From an uncultured Eubacteriales bacterium (lineage in GTDB: Bacteria; Bacillota; Clostridia; UBA1381; UBA9506), in assembly GCA_902478395.1 (NCBI GenBank), contig CABSKZ010000038.1, forward strand, positions 1 to 14,835: DNA of 14,835 nt, written 5' to 3'. Both the position numbers and the translations under genes were made by a program. Shown here one piece after another: positions 1 through 5,747 of the stretch (positions are counted from its first letter, which is position 1; each line of letters starts with the position of its first letter). The notes beneath the pieces were generated by a model that worked only from the letters and a program-made list of their open reading frames with translations, did not search any database and had not been told where the DNA came from.

Positions 1-25
1 GCGTATAACTGGCAAACTATTAAAT

Positions 26-36
26 AAAGGGAGAAG
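26..36 (+). promoter_or_regulatory. Ribosome binding site of the DNRLRE protein gene
   Basis: A purine-rich AAAGGGAGAAG lies about 10 bases before the ATG at 47. It supports that ATG over the second in-frame ATG at 56. No promoter is visible in the 46 bases upstream, so the promoter or an upstream operon partner lies outside the window. Confidence 0.7.
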
Positions 37-46
37 TGATTTATTT

Positions 47-1624
47 ATGAAAAAAATGAGTTGTATTTTCCTGGTGCTGTGCTTTTCCATCCAATGTATT
101 TTTGCTGCCGTTCCTGTATTTGCCGCCTTTGAGGCGCAGCAATCTTTTGTGGCGGCAGCAGATACTACTTACGTCAACGGTAGCTTCAATGGTACGGGTG
201 ATACGCTCGAGACGCAGCAAATGTCTGCTTCTCAGGCGGCCGCCAGAACCGCGTTTTTAAAGTTTGACCTATCATCTATCAAGGCAAACATAGCGGCGGG
301 CGGCACAATCAGCAAGGCTACTGTGAAACTCTATGTATCGAAACAATATTATTCCTCTCCGGCGAGAATGTCCCTTTTTGCTTATGATGACGATACTTGG
401 GACGAAGGGAGTAATCCGCCGGCCGTTAGAGGGGTGGAAGAGCTTGTAGCCATTTCGAAAGACCCTGCGGATAAGGCGAACGACTATGTTACTGTAAACA
501 ACGGTTTAAGTGCGGGCAGCCCAGTAGAGCTTGATATTACCAATGCACTTATTCAGGAAACGGCGAAACCAGATGACAATTATATCTCGATGGAGGTTGG
601 CTACAGGACGCTGTGGTTGGGCTCTGGAACGACGATTTTCTATTCGAGGGAGTATAGCAATGCATCTTATCATCCAACGCTTTCTGTAGAGTATTCAAAT
701 CCTGTCAAAGAGGAAATTCAACTTAATGATGCGGGTATATACAGTGGAACAGCGCTTGCGCCTATGAGTGAAATTTTTATTGCGCAGGGAACAGCGGCAT
801 ATTCCAAGCCATTATCGGGCGATATTAAAACGGCGGTCATAGAAGATTTGGAAAACGGCGATACAACGGTTTCCTTTAAAGTGGATGTGAAAAGCCTGTC
901 AGATCCTTCAAAGACGCTTATGATTCGCGGACATAGCTATCAAGCCCATGCGCCGATTCTGAAAGTTACTTATTCTGATGATACAACAGCGAATATTATA
1001 GCCAATGCGTCCGCGAAGGCCTATCTCGGCAATGCCGATACGGTTTTGGGAAGCGGTAATCCGTTTAATCTCTACAGTACCACTATTGAAGATACACAAG
1101 AGACGGTAGCTACAGGGGCGGCGTTTATGAAATTTGATGTGAGTTCTCTGGCATCTAAAATAAACGATATTAAAACCATTCAACTGATTGTACAGCCCCA
1201 GAATAATCCTGTGCCATGCGATTTTACATTAAATGTTTATAAAGTGCCGGATGACACATGGAAGGATACGTCTCTTACCTGGAACAACATGCCGCGGTTC
1301 TCTTCCATGACGCCTGTTATGGCCCCTGTAGCCGGTGCGAATTTGCTGAACTATACGCTTAGCAGCACTTATCAGGAGACAAAGACCGTTACCGCTATTT
1401 GGGCTGTGTATGTTGTAAATCGTGATAATGGAATTTATAAGCTGACGCATGTGTACCGTGACAACGATATCAGCCTTGAAGCAAATTCCAGCAAGACAAT
1501 GAGTGGCTATATCACGCTGCCGGAACTGCAAGCCAACGAGACGTATGAGGCAAGACTGATGCTGTGGGATAACCTTGACAATATGAGCCCAGTAGTAACT
1601 TCCACTCGTTTTACTGTTGAATAG
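47..1624 (+). CDS. Secreted DNRLRE-domain surface protein with partial repeats
   Basis: Predicted secreted protein of 525 residues. Residues 1-26 form a signal peptide (basic MKK, hydrophobic core, probable cut after PVFA). Residues about 30-217 form a complete DNRLRE-type beta-sandwich (CBM96-like): an AFLKFDLSSI strand, a DDDTWDEGS segment, an ELDITNAL strand, and a closing HPTLSVEYS. Residues about 226-311 match only the second half of such a domain (GDIKTAV, VSFKVD, HAPILKVTYS). Residues about 317-425 match only the first half (AAFMKFDVSSL, PDDTWKDTSLTWNNMP). Residues about 440-525 form a C-terminal Ig/Fn3-like domain ending in a LMLWDNLDNMSPV segment, a pattern seen at the ends of clostridial surface proteins. 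DNRLRE domains are found in secreted carbohydrate-active and adhesive proteins. No catalytic domain and no sortase or SLH anchor is seen. The half-domains suggest internal deletion in an ancestral repeat array. Ligand and function are unknown. Confidence 0.85.
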   Translation: MKKMSCIFLVLCFSIQCIFAAVPVFAAFEAQQSFVAAADTTYVNGSFNGTGDTLETQQMSASQAAARTAFLKFDLSSIKANIAAGGTISKATVKLYVSKQYYSSPARMSLFAYDDDTWDEGSNPPAVRGVEELVAISKDPADKANDYVTVNNGLSAGSPVELDITNALIQETAKPDDNYISMEVGYRTLWLGSGTTIFYSREYSNASYHPTLSVEYSNPVKEEIQLNDAGIYSGTALAPMSEIFIAQGTAAYSKPLSGDIKTAVIEDLENGDTTVSFKVDVKSLSDPSKTLMIRGHSYQAHAPILKVTYSDDTTANIIANASAKAYLGNADTVLGSGNPFNLYSTTIEDTQETVATGAAFMKFDVSSLASKINDIKTIQLIVQPQNNPVPCDFTLNVYKVPDDTWKDTSLTWNNMPRFSSMTPVMAPVAGANLLNYTLSSTYQETKTVTAIWAVYVVNRDNGIYKLTHVYRDNDISLEANSSKTMSGYITLPELQANETYEARLMLWDNLDNMSPVVTSTRFTVE

Positions 1625-1722
1625 TTACAATGTGCGGGTTATTAACTTTTTTGCTATACAGCAGTATTTATCGATAGGGTAAATGATTATCGCACTTCTG
1701 GATAGCGCAGAATAGATTGTGA

Positions 1723-1769
1723 AAACCTCCATCATCCGGTAAAATGGACATAACCGGTGATGGAGGTTT
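1723..1769 (+). terminator. Strong inverted repeat, probable terminator
   Basis: AAACCTCCATCA plus CCGGT on the left pairs with ACCGG plus TGATGGAGGTTT on the right: 17 base pairs with a single bulged T and a 12-base loop. The run after it (TTTCTGTTTGT) is T-rich but broken. The hairpin sits about 100 bases after the DNRLRE stop codon and most likely ends that transcript. It could also be a dispersed palindromic repeat. Confidence 0.6.
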
Positions 1770-1928
1770 CTGTTTGTGTCCGCAATACCAGATGAGCAGC
1801 TTGGTACGAGGGAAAAGATACAGAAGGTGTGGCCTTCGGCGAAAAAGGAGAGAGTAAGGCATCGGCAAGCGGTTTTTCTGCAATATTTACTGATGAATTA
1901 TAGAAGCGGATGGGGACAAAATTGTCAC

Positions 1929-1957
1929 TTGTTTGTATGAATGCTTTCTAGTATAAT
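1929..1957 (+). promoter_or_regulatory. Promoter of the XRE-family gene
   Basis: TTGTTT (1929-1934), a 17-base spacer and a consensus TATAAT (1952-1957). The predicted start of transcription lies only about 12 bases before the start codon region, giving a very short leader containing the Shine-Dalgarno sequence GAGGTG (1964-1969). Confidence 0.7.
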
Positions 1958-1975
1958 ATTTTTGAGGTGATCATT

Positions 1976-2569
1976 ATGACAACAACTGGAGAGCGTATAA
2001 GACATGCCAGAAAAAATGCTGGATTAACTATGAAGATGCTTGCAGAATTAATTGGCGTTACGGAAAGGTCAGTGAAAAGATATGAAAGCAATCAATCGAC
2101 GCCTGACACACATACCCTCATTCAATTGGCAAGTATTTTTGATCTTTCAACAGATTATTTGTTAGCACTTTCCGATAATGCAAATACTTCTTTTTTAGAT
2201 AAATATCGTACCAACAATATTTACTACCAAAGAGTAATATTAAATGAACCTATATTAACTGAAGAATATTATTGGGTAGAATATGACTCTGCGAAAGAAG
2301 TTTATCCGATGCGGGGGCAAATGCAATGGGCAGGGTTTAACAGCAAAGGGGAGGAGTTATATTGTTTGCGGCCGATTCTTATCAAACAATGTTTAAAGAT
2401 GTTTGAAAAAAATTTGTTGCCAGGCAAGAATCCACCCTTAATTATTAATAGCAAAGAGGATTTTTATGTTTTTTTAACTTATGGTGGTGTTGCTTTTGTA
2501 ACGGAGACGATTTGTAAAGAATGTCTGCGGCATTTACTCAGACCGGGAACGACAAAAGATAAAAAATAA
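1976..2569 (+). CDS. XRE-family transcriptional regulator with unknown C-terminal domain
   Basis: 197-residue DNA-binding protein. Residues about 7-65 are a classic Cro/cI-type helix-turn-helix (IRHARKNAGLTMKMLAEL, then VTERSVKRYESNQSTP, then LIQLASIFDLSTDYLL), the form found in phage, mobile-element and antitoxin repressors. The rest (66-197) is not recognised. It is rich in aromatic residues and has two cysteines in an ICKEC motif near the C-terminus; it lacks the S24 peptidase signature of LexA/cI repressors. An in-frame GTG at 1967 overlaps the Shine-Dalgarno sequence, so the ATG at 1976, six bases after GAGGTG, is preferred. The gene has its own promoter and terminator. It lies in an AT-rich patch with two other regulators, suggesting acquired DNA. 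Target genes cannot be seen. Confidence 0.85.
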   Translation: MTTTGERIRHARKNAGLTMKMLAELIGVTERSVKRYESNQSTPDTHTLIQLASIFDLSTDYLLALSDNANTSFLDKYRTNNIYYQRVILNEPILTEEYYWVEYDSAKEVYPMRGQMQWAGFNSKGEELYCLRPILIKQCLKMFEKNLLPGKNPPLIINSKEDFYVFLTYGGVAFVTETICKECLRHLLRPGTTKDKK

Positions 2570-2573
2570 AATT

Positions 2574-2604
2574 GCGCTCCCTTTAATGGGGGCGCGGTTT
2601 TTAT
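2574..2604. terminator. Bidirectional rho-independent terminator between convergent genes
   Basis: GCGCTCCC pairs with GGGGGCGC over a six-base loop (8 pairs, one G-T). On the plus strand it is followed by GGTTTTTATTTTC. On the minus strand it is followed by AATTTTATTTTTT. It can therefore end both the XRE gene at 1976-2569 and the convergent minus-strand repressor gene. Confidence 0.85.
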
Positions 2605-2617
2605 TTTCTCTTAATAT

Positions 2618-2917
2618 TTATTTTACTGTCTTTTTAAACTCGTGGATTATGTTCAAAAGTGATTGGATTTGTTCCTCGTTTAAACCTGCAATATCAATAC
2701 TTAAAATTTTTCTGTCATTGACACCAAGCAGATAATCAGTGGTTACGCCATAAAAATAAGCCAATTTAATCAAAACATCAAAAGAGGGCATACGGTCCCC
2801 CGATTCATAATGAGTAATTACAGAAGATGACATTCCAATCGCCTTGCCAAGTTCAGTTTGCGTGATTTTCTTGCTTTTTCTAAGATTTTTCAATTTATCA
2901 GCCAAAGATGCTACCAT
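2618..2917 (-). CDS. Small XRE-family repressor
   Basis: 99-residue Cro/cI-type regulator. Residues about 6-65 are the helix-turn-helix domain (LKNLRKSKKITQTELGKAIG, then MSSSVITHYESGDRMPS, then LIKLAYFYGVTTDYLLG). The C-terminal 30 residues (LNEEQIQSLLNIIHEFKK) look like a helix for dimerisation. Size and layout match compact repressors of mobile elements and antitoxin-like regulators. An in-frame GTG at 2929 would add four residues but has no ribosome binding site; the ATG at 2917 has GGGTGA about five bases upstream, so it is preferred. The gene is transcribed away from the tandem-HTH gene. The shared intergenic region contains a 32-bp palindrome over both promoters, so the protein probably represses both itself and the neighbour (inference). 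Confidence 0.87.
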   Translation of the reverse strand: MVASLADKLKNLRKSKKITQTELGKAIGMSSSVITHYESGDRMPSFDVLIKLAYFYGVTTDYLLGVNDRKILSIDIAGLNEEQIQSLLNIIHEFKKTVK

Positions 2918-2960
2918 TTTTTCACCCACTATCAGTCATGTATTGATTACTAACAGGCTA

Positions 2961-2991
2961 ATTTTATCACTTTTATAAACCCTATTGGTAA
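2961..2991 (-). promoter_or_regulatory. Probable promoter of the small XRE repressor
   Basis: On the minus strand, an extended -10 TGATAAAAT (hexamer TAAAAT over 2961-2966) follows TTACCA (2986-2991) with a 19-base spacer. The spacer is long, but the extended -10 can compensate. The -35 lies inside the left arm of the palindrome at 2980-3011. Confidence 0.45.
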
Positions 2992-3011
2992 TATTATATT
3001 TACTAATAGGG
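2980..3011. promoter_or_regulatory. Palindromic operator between divergent regulator genes
   Basis: CCCTATTGGTAA (2980-2991) and TTACTAATAGGG (3000-3011) are inverted repeats with one mismatch across an eight-base AT spacer. The arms overlap the -35 regions of both divergent promoters. The position is typical of an operator bound by an XRE dimer. The cognate protein is inferred to be the repressor at 2618-2917. Confidence 0.7.
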
Positions 3012-3027
3012 CGATTTGTGATATAAT
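2999..3027 (+). promoter_or_regulatory. Promoter of the tandem-HTH gene
   Basis: TTTACT (2999-3004), a 17-base spacer, and TATAAT (3022-3027) preceded by TG at the extended -10 position. The -35 overlaps the right arm of the palindrome, so an occupied operator should block it. The leader of about 60 bases contains a small hairpin (TAGAC/GTCTA, 3036-3054). Confidence 0.75.
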
Positions 3028-3093
3028 TTATAAAATAGACGAAAAAAATGTCTAACAAGATGGATAATTCAAAAATGAAAGGGAGAGCTTTAA

Positions 3094-3741
3094 ATGTTAA
3101 AAGAAAAACCATACAGAGAACTGCAAAAGGACAGGAGAGCGTATGAGATGATGTTGCTGCGAGACCAACACGGCAAGACATTTACTGATATTGCAAAAGA
3201 ATATGAAATATCAGCTGCATGGGCGGTACAAAAATATAACAGACTGAAGATTAAGCAAACATGCTTATACATCAATCATATTGCGGCAGTGCTTGGAGAT
3301 GAAAGCGCTTCACAAGTGGAAAATGTCTTTCGTAATGCTTATGAGTGCTATCGAGATTGGACATATGCCTGTGCGTATTTGGAAAAGAAATATAAAGATA
3401 TTTTAATTGAATACAGGGACGGGGAACCAGGTATGCCGACACAATTCATCAGGAATATGCCCCCATTCAAACCGAAGTTGAGCAAAAAAACGGTTGCCCG
3501 TGTCATCGAATTGCGGGAGGTTGAGAAGGCATCATTCGTAACAATAGCGAAAGAATTGCGCATGACGCAAGCGAAAGCAAGGCACACATATGAAATGTTT
3601 TATCATAAACAGGTGATTGCGCTTATCCATGTTTTACAGGAAAAGGCAGAAAGCAGAGAGGAAAAAGCGGCCATATGGGATTATTATTTTGGAAGATACC
3701 ATTCTTCTAAAAAACGCTATGATGTGCTGACGAAAGGGTGA
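3094..3741 (+). CDS. Protein with two helix-turn-helix repeats, sigma-region-4-like
   Basis: 215-residue, strongly basic and helical protein without signal or membrane segments. Residues about 16-69 (MLLRDQHGKTFTDIAKEYEI, then KYNRLKIKQ) and about 134-187 (VIELREVEKASFVTIAKEL, then YEMFYHKQVIALI) resemble each other. Each has the IAKE...(I/M)(S/T) pattern of a sigma-70 region 4 or LuxR-like helix-turn-helix. The segments after them (YRDWTYACAYLEKKYKDIL and YYFGRYHSSKKRYDVL) also look related, so the protein seems to be a duplication of a unit of about 90 residues. AAAGGGAG (3078-3085) lies eight bases before the ATG. It is divergent from the small XRE repressor across a shared operator, which suggests a regulated accessory switch. 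The exact family is not recognised; DNA binding is inferred from the motifs. Confidence 0.75.
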   Translation: MLKEKPYRELQKDRRAYEMMLLRDQHGKTFTDIAKEYEISAAWAVQKYNRLKIKQTCLYINHIAAVLGDESASQVENVFRNAYECYRDWTYACAYLEKKYKDILIEYRDGEPGMPTQFIRNMPPFKPKLSKKTVARVIELREVEKASFVTIAKELRMTQAKARHTYEMFYHKQVIALIHVLQEKAESREEKAAIWDYYFGRYHSSKKRYDVLTKG

Positions 3742-3745
3742 GCTG

Positions 3746-3868
3746 TTGCGGTATTGTGAGTCTTGTGAAGGGCAGGTGCGCCAGCCCGTTTTTAAGGGAT
3801 TGGGAGATGATAAATTGCCGGAGAAGTGTAAAGAGAAAACCCCACCCGTTAGTAGGGCGGGGGATTGA
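3746..3868 (+). CDS. Possible 40-residue cysteine-containing small protein
   Basis: A short frame starts at TTG 3746, five bases after the tandem-HTH stop codon, and reads MRYCESCEGQVRQPVFKG at its N-terminus with a third cysteine at residue 28. The CESC pair looks like half of a zinc ribbon. AAGGGTGA, overlapping the upstream stop, would serve as ribosome binding site, so it could be translationally coupled. Weak points: TTG start, no second CxxC, and its 3' end runs into the hairpin at 3841-3862. It may be the remnant of a longer gene. Confidence 0.3.
   Translation: MRYCESCEGQVRQPVFKGLGDDKLPEKCKEKTPPVSRAGD
3838..3862 (+). terminator. GC-rich hairpin after the tandem-HTH gene
   Basis: CCCCACCC pairs with GGGCGGGG over the loop GTTAGTA, with one A-C mismatch. 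A-rich sequence precedes it and a moderately T-rich run (ATTGATTATCTTTT) follows. It most likely terminates the tandem-HTH transcript. Its shape followed by GGGGATTG also recalls the right-end hairpin of IS200/IS605 elements, but no transposase is present. Confidence 0.45.
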
Positions 3869-3928
3869 TTATCTTTTGATGTTATAATATACGGATAATA
3901 TATAAAATGAAATTTGAGAAAAATAAAA

Positions 3929-3960
3929 ATACCGCCCAACACTATTGGTTAAGCGGTTTT
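3929..3960 (-). terminator. Terminator of the tRNA-Pro gene
   Basis: Read on the minus strand just after the tRNA: ACCGC pairs with GCGGT, with further pairing of CCAA and TTGG inside. It is followed by ATTTTTATTTTT, a clear U-tract. The orientation fits termination of the minus-strand tRNA rather than of the plus-strand genes. Confidence 0.75.
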
Positions 3961-3963
3961 GCG

Positions 3964-4040
3964 TGGTCGGGATGACTGGATTTGAACCAGCGGCCCCTAC
4001 GTCCCGAACGTAGTGCTCTACCAAACTGAGCCACATCCCG
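3964..4040 (-). tRNA. tRNA-Pro (anticodon CGG)
   Basis: On the minus strand the sequence folds as a full cloverleaf. The acceptor stem is CGGGATG/CATCCCG with discriminator A and encoded CCA (3964-3966). The D arm is GCTCAGTTTGGTAGAGC. The anticodon stem CTACG/CGTAG encloses the loop TTCGGGA, which gives anticodon CGG. The T loop TTCAAAT sits between GCTGG and CCAGT. Anticodon CGG reads CCG proline codons. The gene has its own promoter about 140 bases upstream and a terminator directly downstream. An accessory-looking patch of regulators begins at its 3' end, the usual side for integration of mobile elements. Confidence 0.97.
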
Positions 4041-4174
4041 ATTTTATTTCATTGTTCATTTTTCCGATAGCAATCCATTTAAAAATCCCGTATGCGACCC
4101 TTCCGTGTTTCATAATCAAACAAAAACCGTTTACCGGATATCTTTAATTAAAATGACTGCTATCTGAAACGTAC
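4041..4174 (-). other. Long leader of the tRNA-Pro transcript
   Basis: About 134 bases between the predicted transcription start and the tRNA. The leader contains GTTTCA (4165-4170) next to GATAGCA (4158-4164), and later TGAAAC (4107-4112) and TGCTATC (4066-4072), all read on the minus strand. The two pairings interleave, so they would form a pseudoknot or exclude one another. No ORF or known RNA family is recognised. The leader is long for a single tRNA. Confidence 0.4.
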
Positions 4175-4180
4175 CAGTAT

Positions 4181-4209
4181 ATTATAATACGTGACGCATG
4201 AAAATGCAA
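4181..4209 (-). promoter_or_regulatory. Promoter of the tRNA-Pro transcript
   Basis: On the minus strand TTGCAT (4204-4209), a 17-base spacer and TATAAT (4181-4186). Directly upstream of the -35 (4210-4244) is a nearly pure A/T tract with two runs of eight, resembling an UP element as expected for a highly expressed stable RNA gene. Confidence 0.75.
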
Positions 4210-4543
4210 GTAAAAAATTCATTTTTTTTAATTTTTTTTGTTTTAAGAAGGTTTTCCATGACAAGTCGGCGACACGTATTAATTTCTGGCGGCATCTATG
4301 ATAAAACATAGTCAAATTTTCGTCTGACATTCTACAGAACGGGGGATTTCAATAAAAGCCTGCGTTTTTGAATTTGGTTTCGAGGAATGTGTGTTGTTTT
4401 TCAAATTCATGGTATTCGCGAATAAATGTCTTTTTGTAAGAACACCCGTCTGATGTTCCGGCCGCTCTAAACAGTCCGTAGCGGTGGAAACAAGGACGGG
4501 CATTTTCTATTGCCCCAGTGCCGCGCTTCAGTCAAAAATGAGA
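4210..4543. other. Gene-free region upstream of the SGNH hydrolase promoter
   Basis: About 330 bases between two divergent promoters. It starts with the A/T tract of the tRNA promoter and contains the inverted repeat at 4445-4500. Only short frames without ribosome binding sites or recognisable protein content are seen. It may hold decayed coding sequence or a small RNA. Confidence 0.5.
4445..4500. repeat. Multi-part inverted repeat, possible structured RNA
   Basis: Three nested complementary pairs occur in order: CCCGTC (4445-4450) with GACGGG (4495-4500), TGTTCC (4454-4459) with GGAAACA (4486-4492, one extra base), and CCGC (4462-4465) with GCGG (4481-4484), around a 15-base loop. On the plus strand CATTTTCTATTG follows, only a weak T-tract. 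It lies about 45 bases upstream of the next promoter. Confidence 0.45.
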
Positions 4544-4572
4544 TTGACGAAATCAGGGATGTCTGCTATAAT
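4544..4572 (+). promoter_or_regulatory. Near-consensus promoter of the SGNH hydrolase gene
   Basis: TTGACG (4544-4549), exactly 17 bases, then TATAAT (4567-4572) with TG at the extended -10 position. The predicted transcript starts near 4579, leaving a leader of about 90 bases with a hairpin GCGGA/TCCGC (4604-4626) before the ribosome binding site AAAGAGG (4656-4662). Confidence 0.85.
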
Positions 4573-4670
4573 TGGTAACGGAAAATGCCGTGTGGGACAG
4601 CAAGCGGATGTATTAGATATGTCCGCATAAAGAATAAACGTTTCAAGCGCGAATAAAAGAGGTTTGGCAA

Positions 4671-5747
4671 ATGAGAAAAGATATTGGAGAAATTGATGAA
4701 AATTTGAAGGTGAGCGGTGAAATATGCGAACCGGATTTGCAGTGGTATGACTGCCGTCAGGCACCTTTTCAGCTTTATGGACTGTACAGGCCGCAGGAGG
4801 GGACGTTTAAACGGCTGCCCGATCAGGTTGCTGCAGAAACCAGCGAAGGTGTTGCAGCGCTGTACCAAAATACTGCGGGAGGCCGCCTGCGTTTCTCTAC
4901 AACTTCAAACTATGTTGCGATTCGGGCAGAAATGCCGGCAATTTGCAGGTTTTCGCATATGCCTCTGTGTGGAACATCCGGGTTTGATTTGTATTTGGAG
5001 GAAGACGGGAAAAGTAGTTTTGTGAACATATTTCGACCACCGATCGATATGGAAAATGGGTACCAGGCCATCTGCTATTTCCCGGATAACCGGAAACGGA
5101 GCTTGACAATCAATTTTCCGCTATATAATGATGTTGATAATTTATGGATAGGGTTGCAAAAAGATGCGTTCATCGGGGAAGGCCCGGCCTATCGTCCGCA
5201 AAAACCGGTTCTCTATTATGGGTCGTCCATTACACAGGGAGGATGTGCCACACGGCCGGGAAACAGCTATGAGGCAATCCTTTCGCGCAGATTCAACTGG
5301 GATTATTTAAACTTTGGGTTTTCGGGCAACGCGCGGGCGGAAGCGGGACTGATCCGATATCTTGCCAGCCTGGATTCCAGCGTGTTTGTCTGCGATTACG
5401 ACCATAACGCACCGACTGTTGAATACCTTGAGGAAACCCATCTGCAAATGTATGAAATTATCCGGGAGGCAAAGCCGGATTTGCCGATTATATTGGTCAG
5501 CAAGCCTAATTTTGATCCGGATTCCCGGGAGGATGCCCTGCGGCGGAATGTGATAGTGACCACCTATCAGCGCGCATTGGTAAATGGGGATCAACAAATT
5601 TACTTTGTGGACGGACAAAGCCTGTTTCAAGGCTACGAGCGTGATTGCTGTACGGTGGATACGGTCCATCCGAATGACCTTGGCTTCGTGCGGATGGCGG
5701 AGGCACTCGGCATCGTACTGGAAAAGCTAATAAACCAGGGCGTCTGA
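4671..5747 (+). CDS. Cytoplasmic SGNH/GDSL hydrolase, likely carbohydrate esterase
   Basis: 358-residue hydrolase without signal peptide. Residues about 20-175 form an N-terminal beta-rich domain of the SGNH_N type (WYDCRQAPFQLYGLYR near the start, FNIFRPP-like FVNIFRPPID in the middle). Residues about 178-355 are the SGNH fold. The expected blocks are present: block I YYGSSITQGG with nucleophile Ser186, block II glycine in NFGFSGNAR, block III asparagine Asn246 in CDYDHNAPT, and block V DTVHPND with Asp330 and His333. This matches the GDSL-like type 3 family, mostly thought to de-esterify carbohydrates (for example acetyl groups); the substrate here is unknown. A Shine-Dalgarno sequence lies eight bases before the ATG. 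It is monocistronic, with its own strong promoter, and convergent with the AraC regulator. It may process imported oligosaccharides, but that link is inference. Confidence 0.9.
   Translation: MRKDIGEIDENLKVSGEICEPDLQWYDCRQAPFQLYGLYRPQEGTFKRLPDQVAAETSEGVAALYQNTAGGRLRFSTTSNYVAIRAEMPAICRFSHMPLCGTSGFDLYLEEDGKSSFVNIFRPPIDMENGYQAICYFPDNRKRSLTINFPLYNDVDNLWIGLQKDAFIGEGPAYRPQKPVLYYGSSITQGGCATRPGNSYEAILSRRFNWDYLNFGFSGNARAEAGLIRYLASLDSSVFVCDYDHNAPTVEYLEETHLQMYEIIREAKPDLPIILVSKPNFDPDSREDALRRNVIVTTYQRALVNGDQQIYFVDGQSLFQGYERDCCTVDTVHPNDLGFVRMAEALGIVLEKLINQGV

Larger units (their letters stand above)
1625..1975. other. Intergenic region, no convincing gene
   Basis: About 350 bases between the DNRLRE gene and the XRE gene. 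It holds the hairpin at 1723-1769 and the promoter at 1929-1957. A 54-codon frame opens with GTG at 1776 and ends at 1940. It has a GGAGG nine bases upstream, but that GGAGG is part of the hairpin and the frame runs through the next promoter, so it is not called as a gene. Confidence 0.6.

Noticed and set aside
1776..1940. 54-codon frame starting with GTG after a GGAGG
   Set aside because: The GGAGG belongs to the hairpin at 1723-1769, and the frame runs through the -35 of the next promoter; the translation resembles nothing I know.
3046..3145. Short frame with ATG in the leader of the tandem-HTH gene
   Set aside because: It has no Shine-Dalgarno sequence, overlaps the true start out of frame, and its translation is lysine-rich noise.
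3634..3942. 102-codon minus-strand frame across the end of the tandem-HTH gene
   Set aside because: Antisense to a better supported gene and passes through the hairpin and the tRNA terminator.
1..3963. Attachment-site repeat of the tRNA-Pro 3' end
   Set aside because: I looked for a second copy of the T-arm and acceptor sequence to the left of the tRNA and saw none, so no att sites are called.
4312..4503. 63-codon minus-strand frame in the gene-free region
   Set aside because: No ribosome binding site or recognisable content, and it covers the inverted repeat at 4445-4500.
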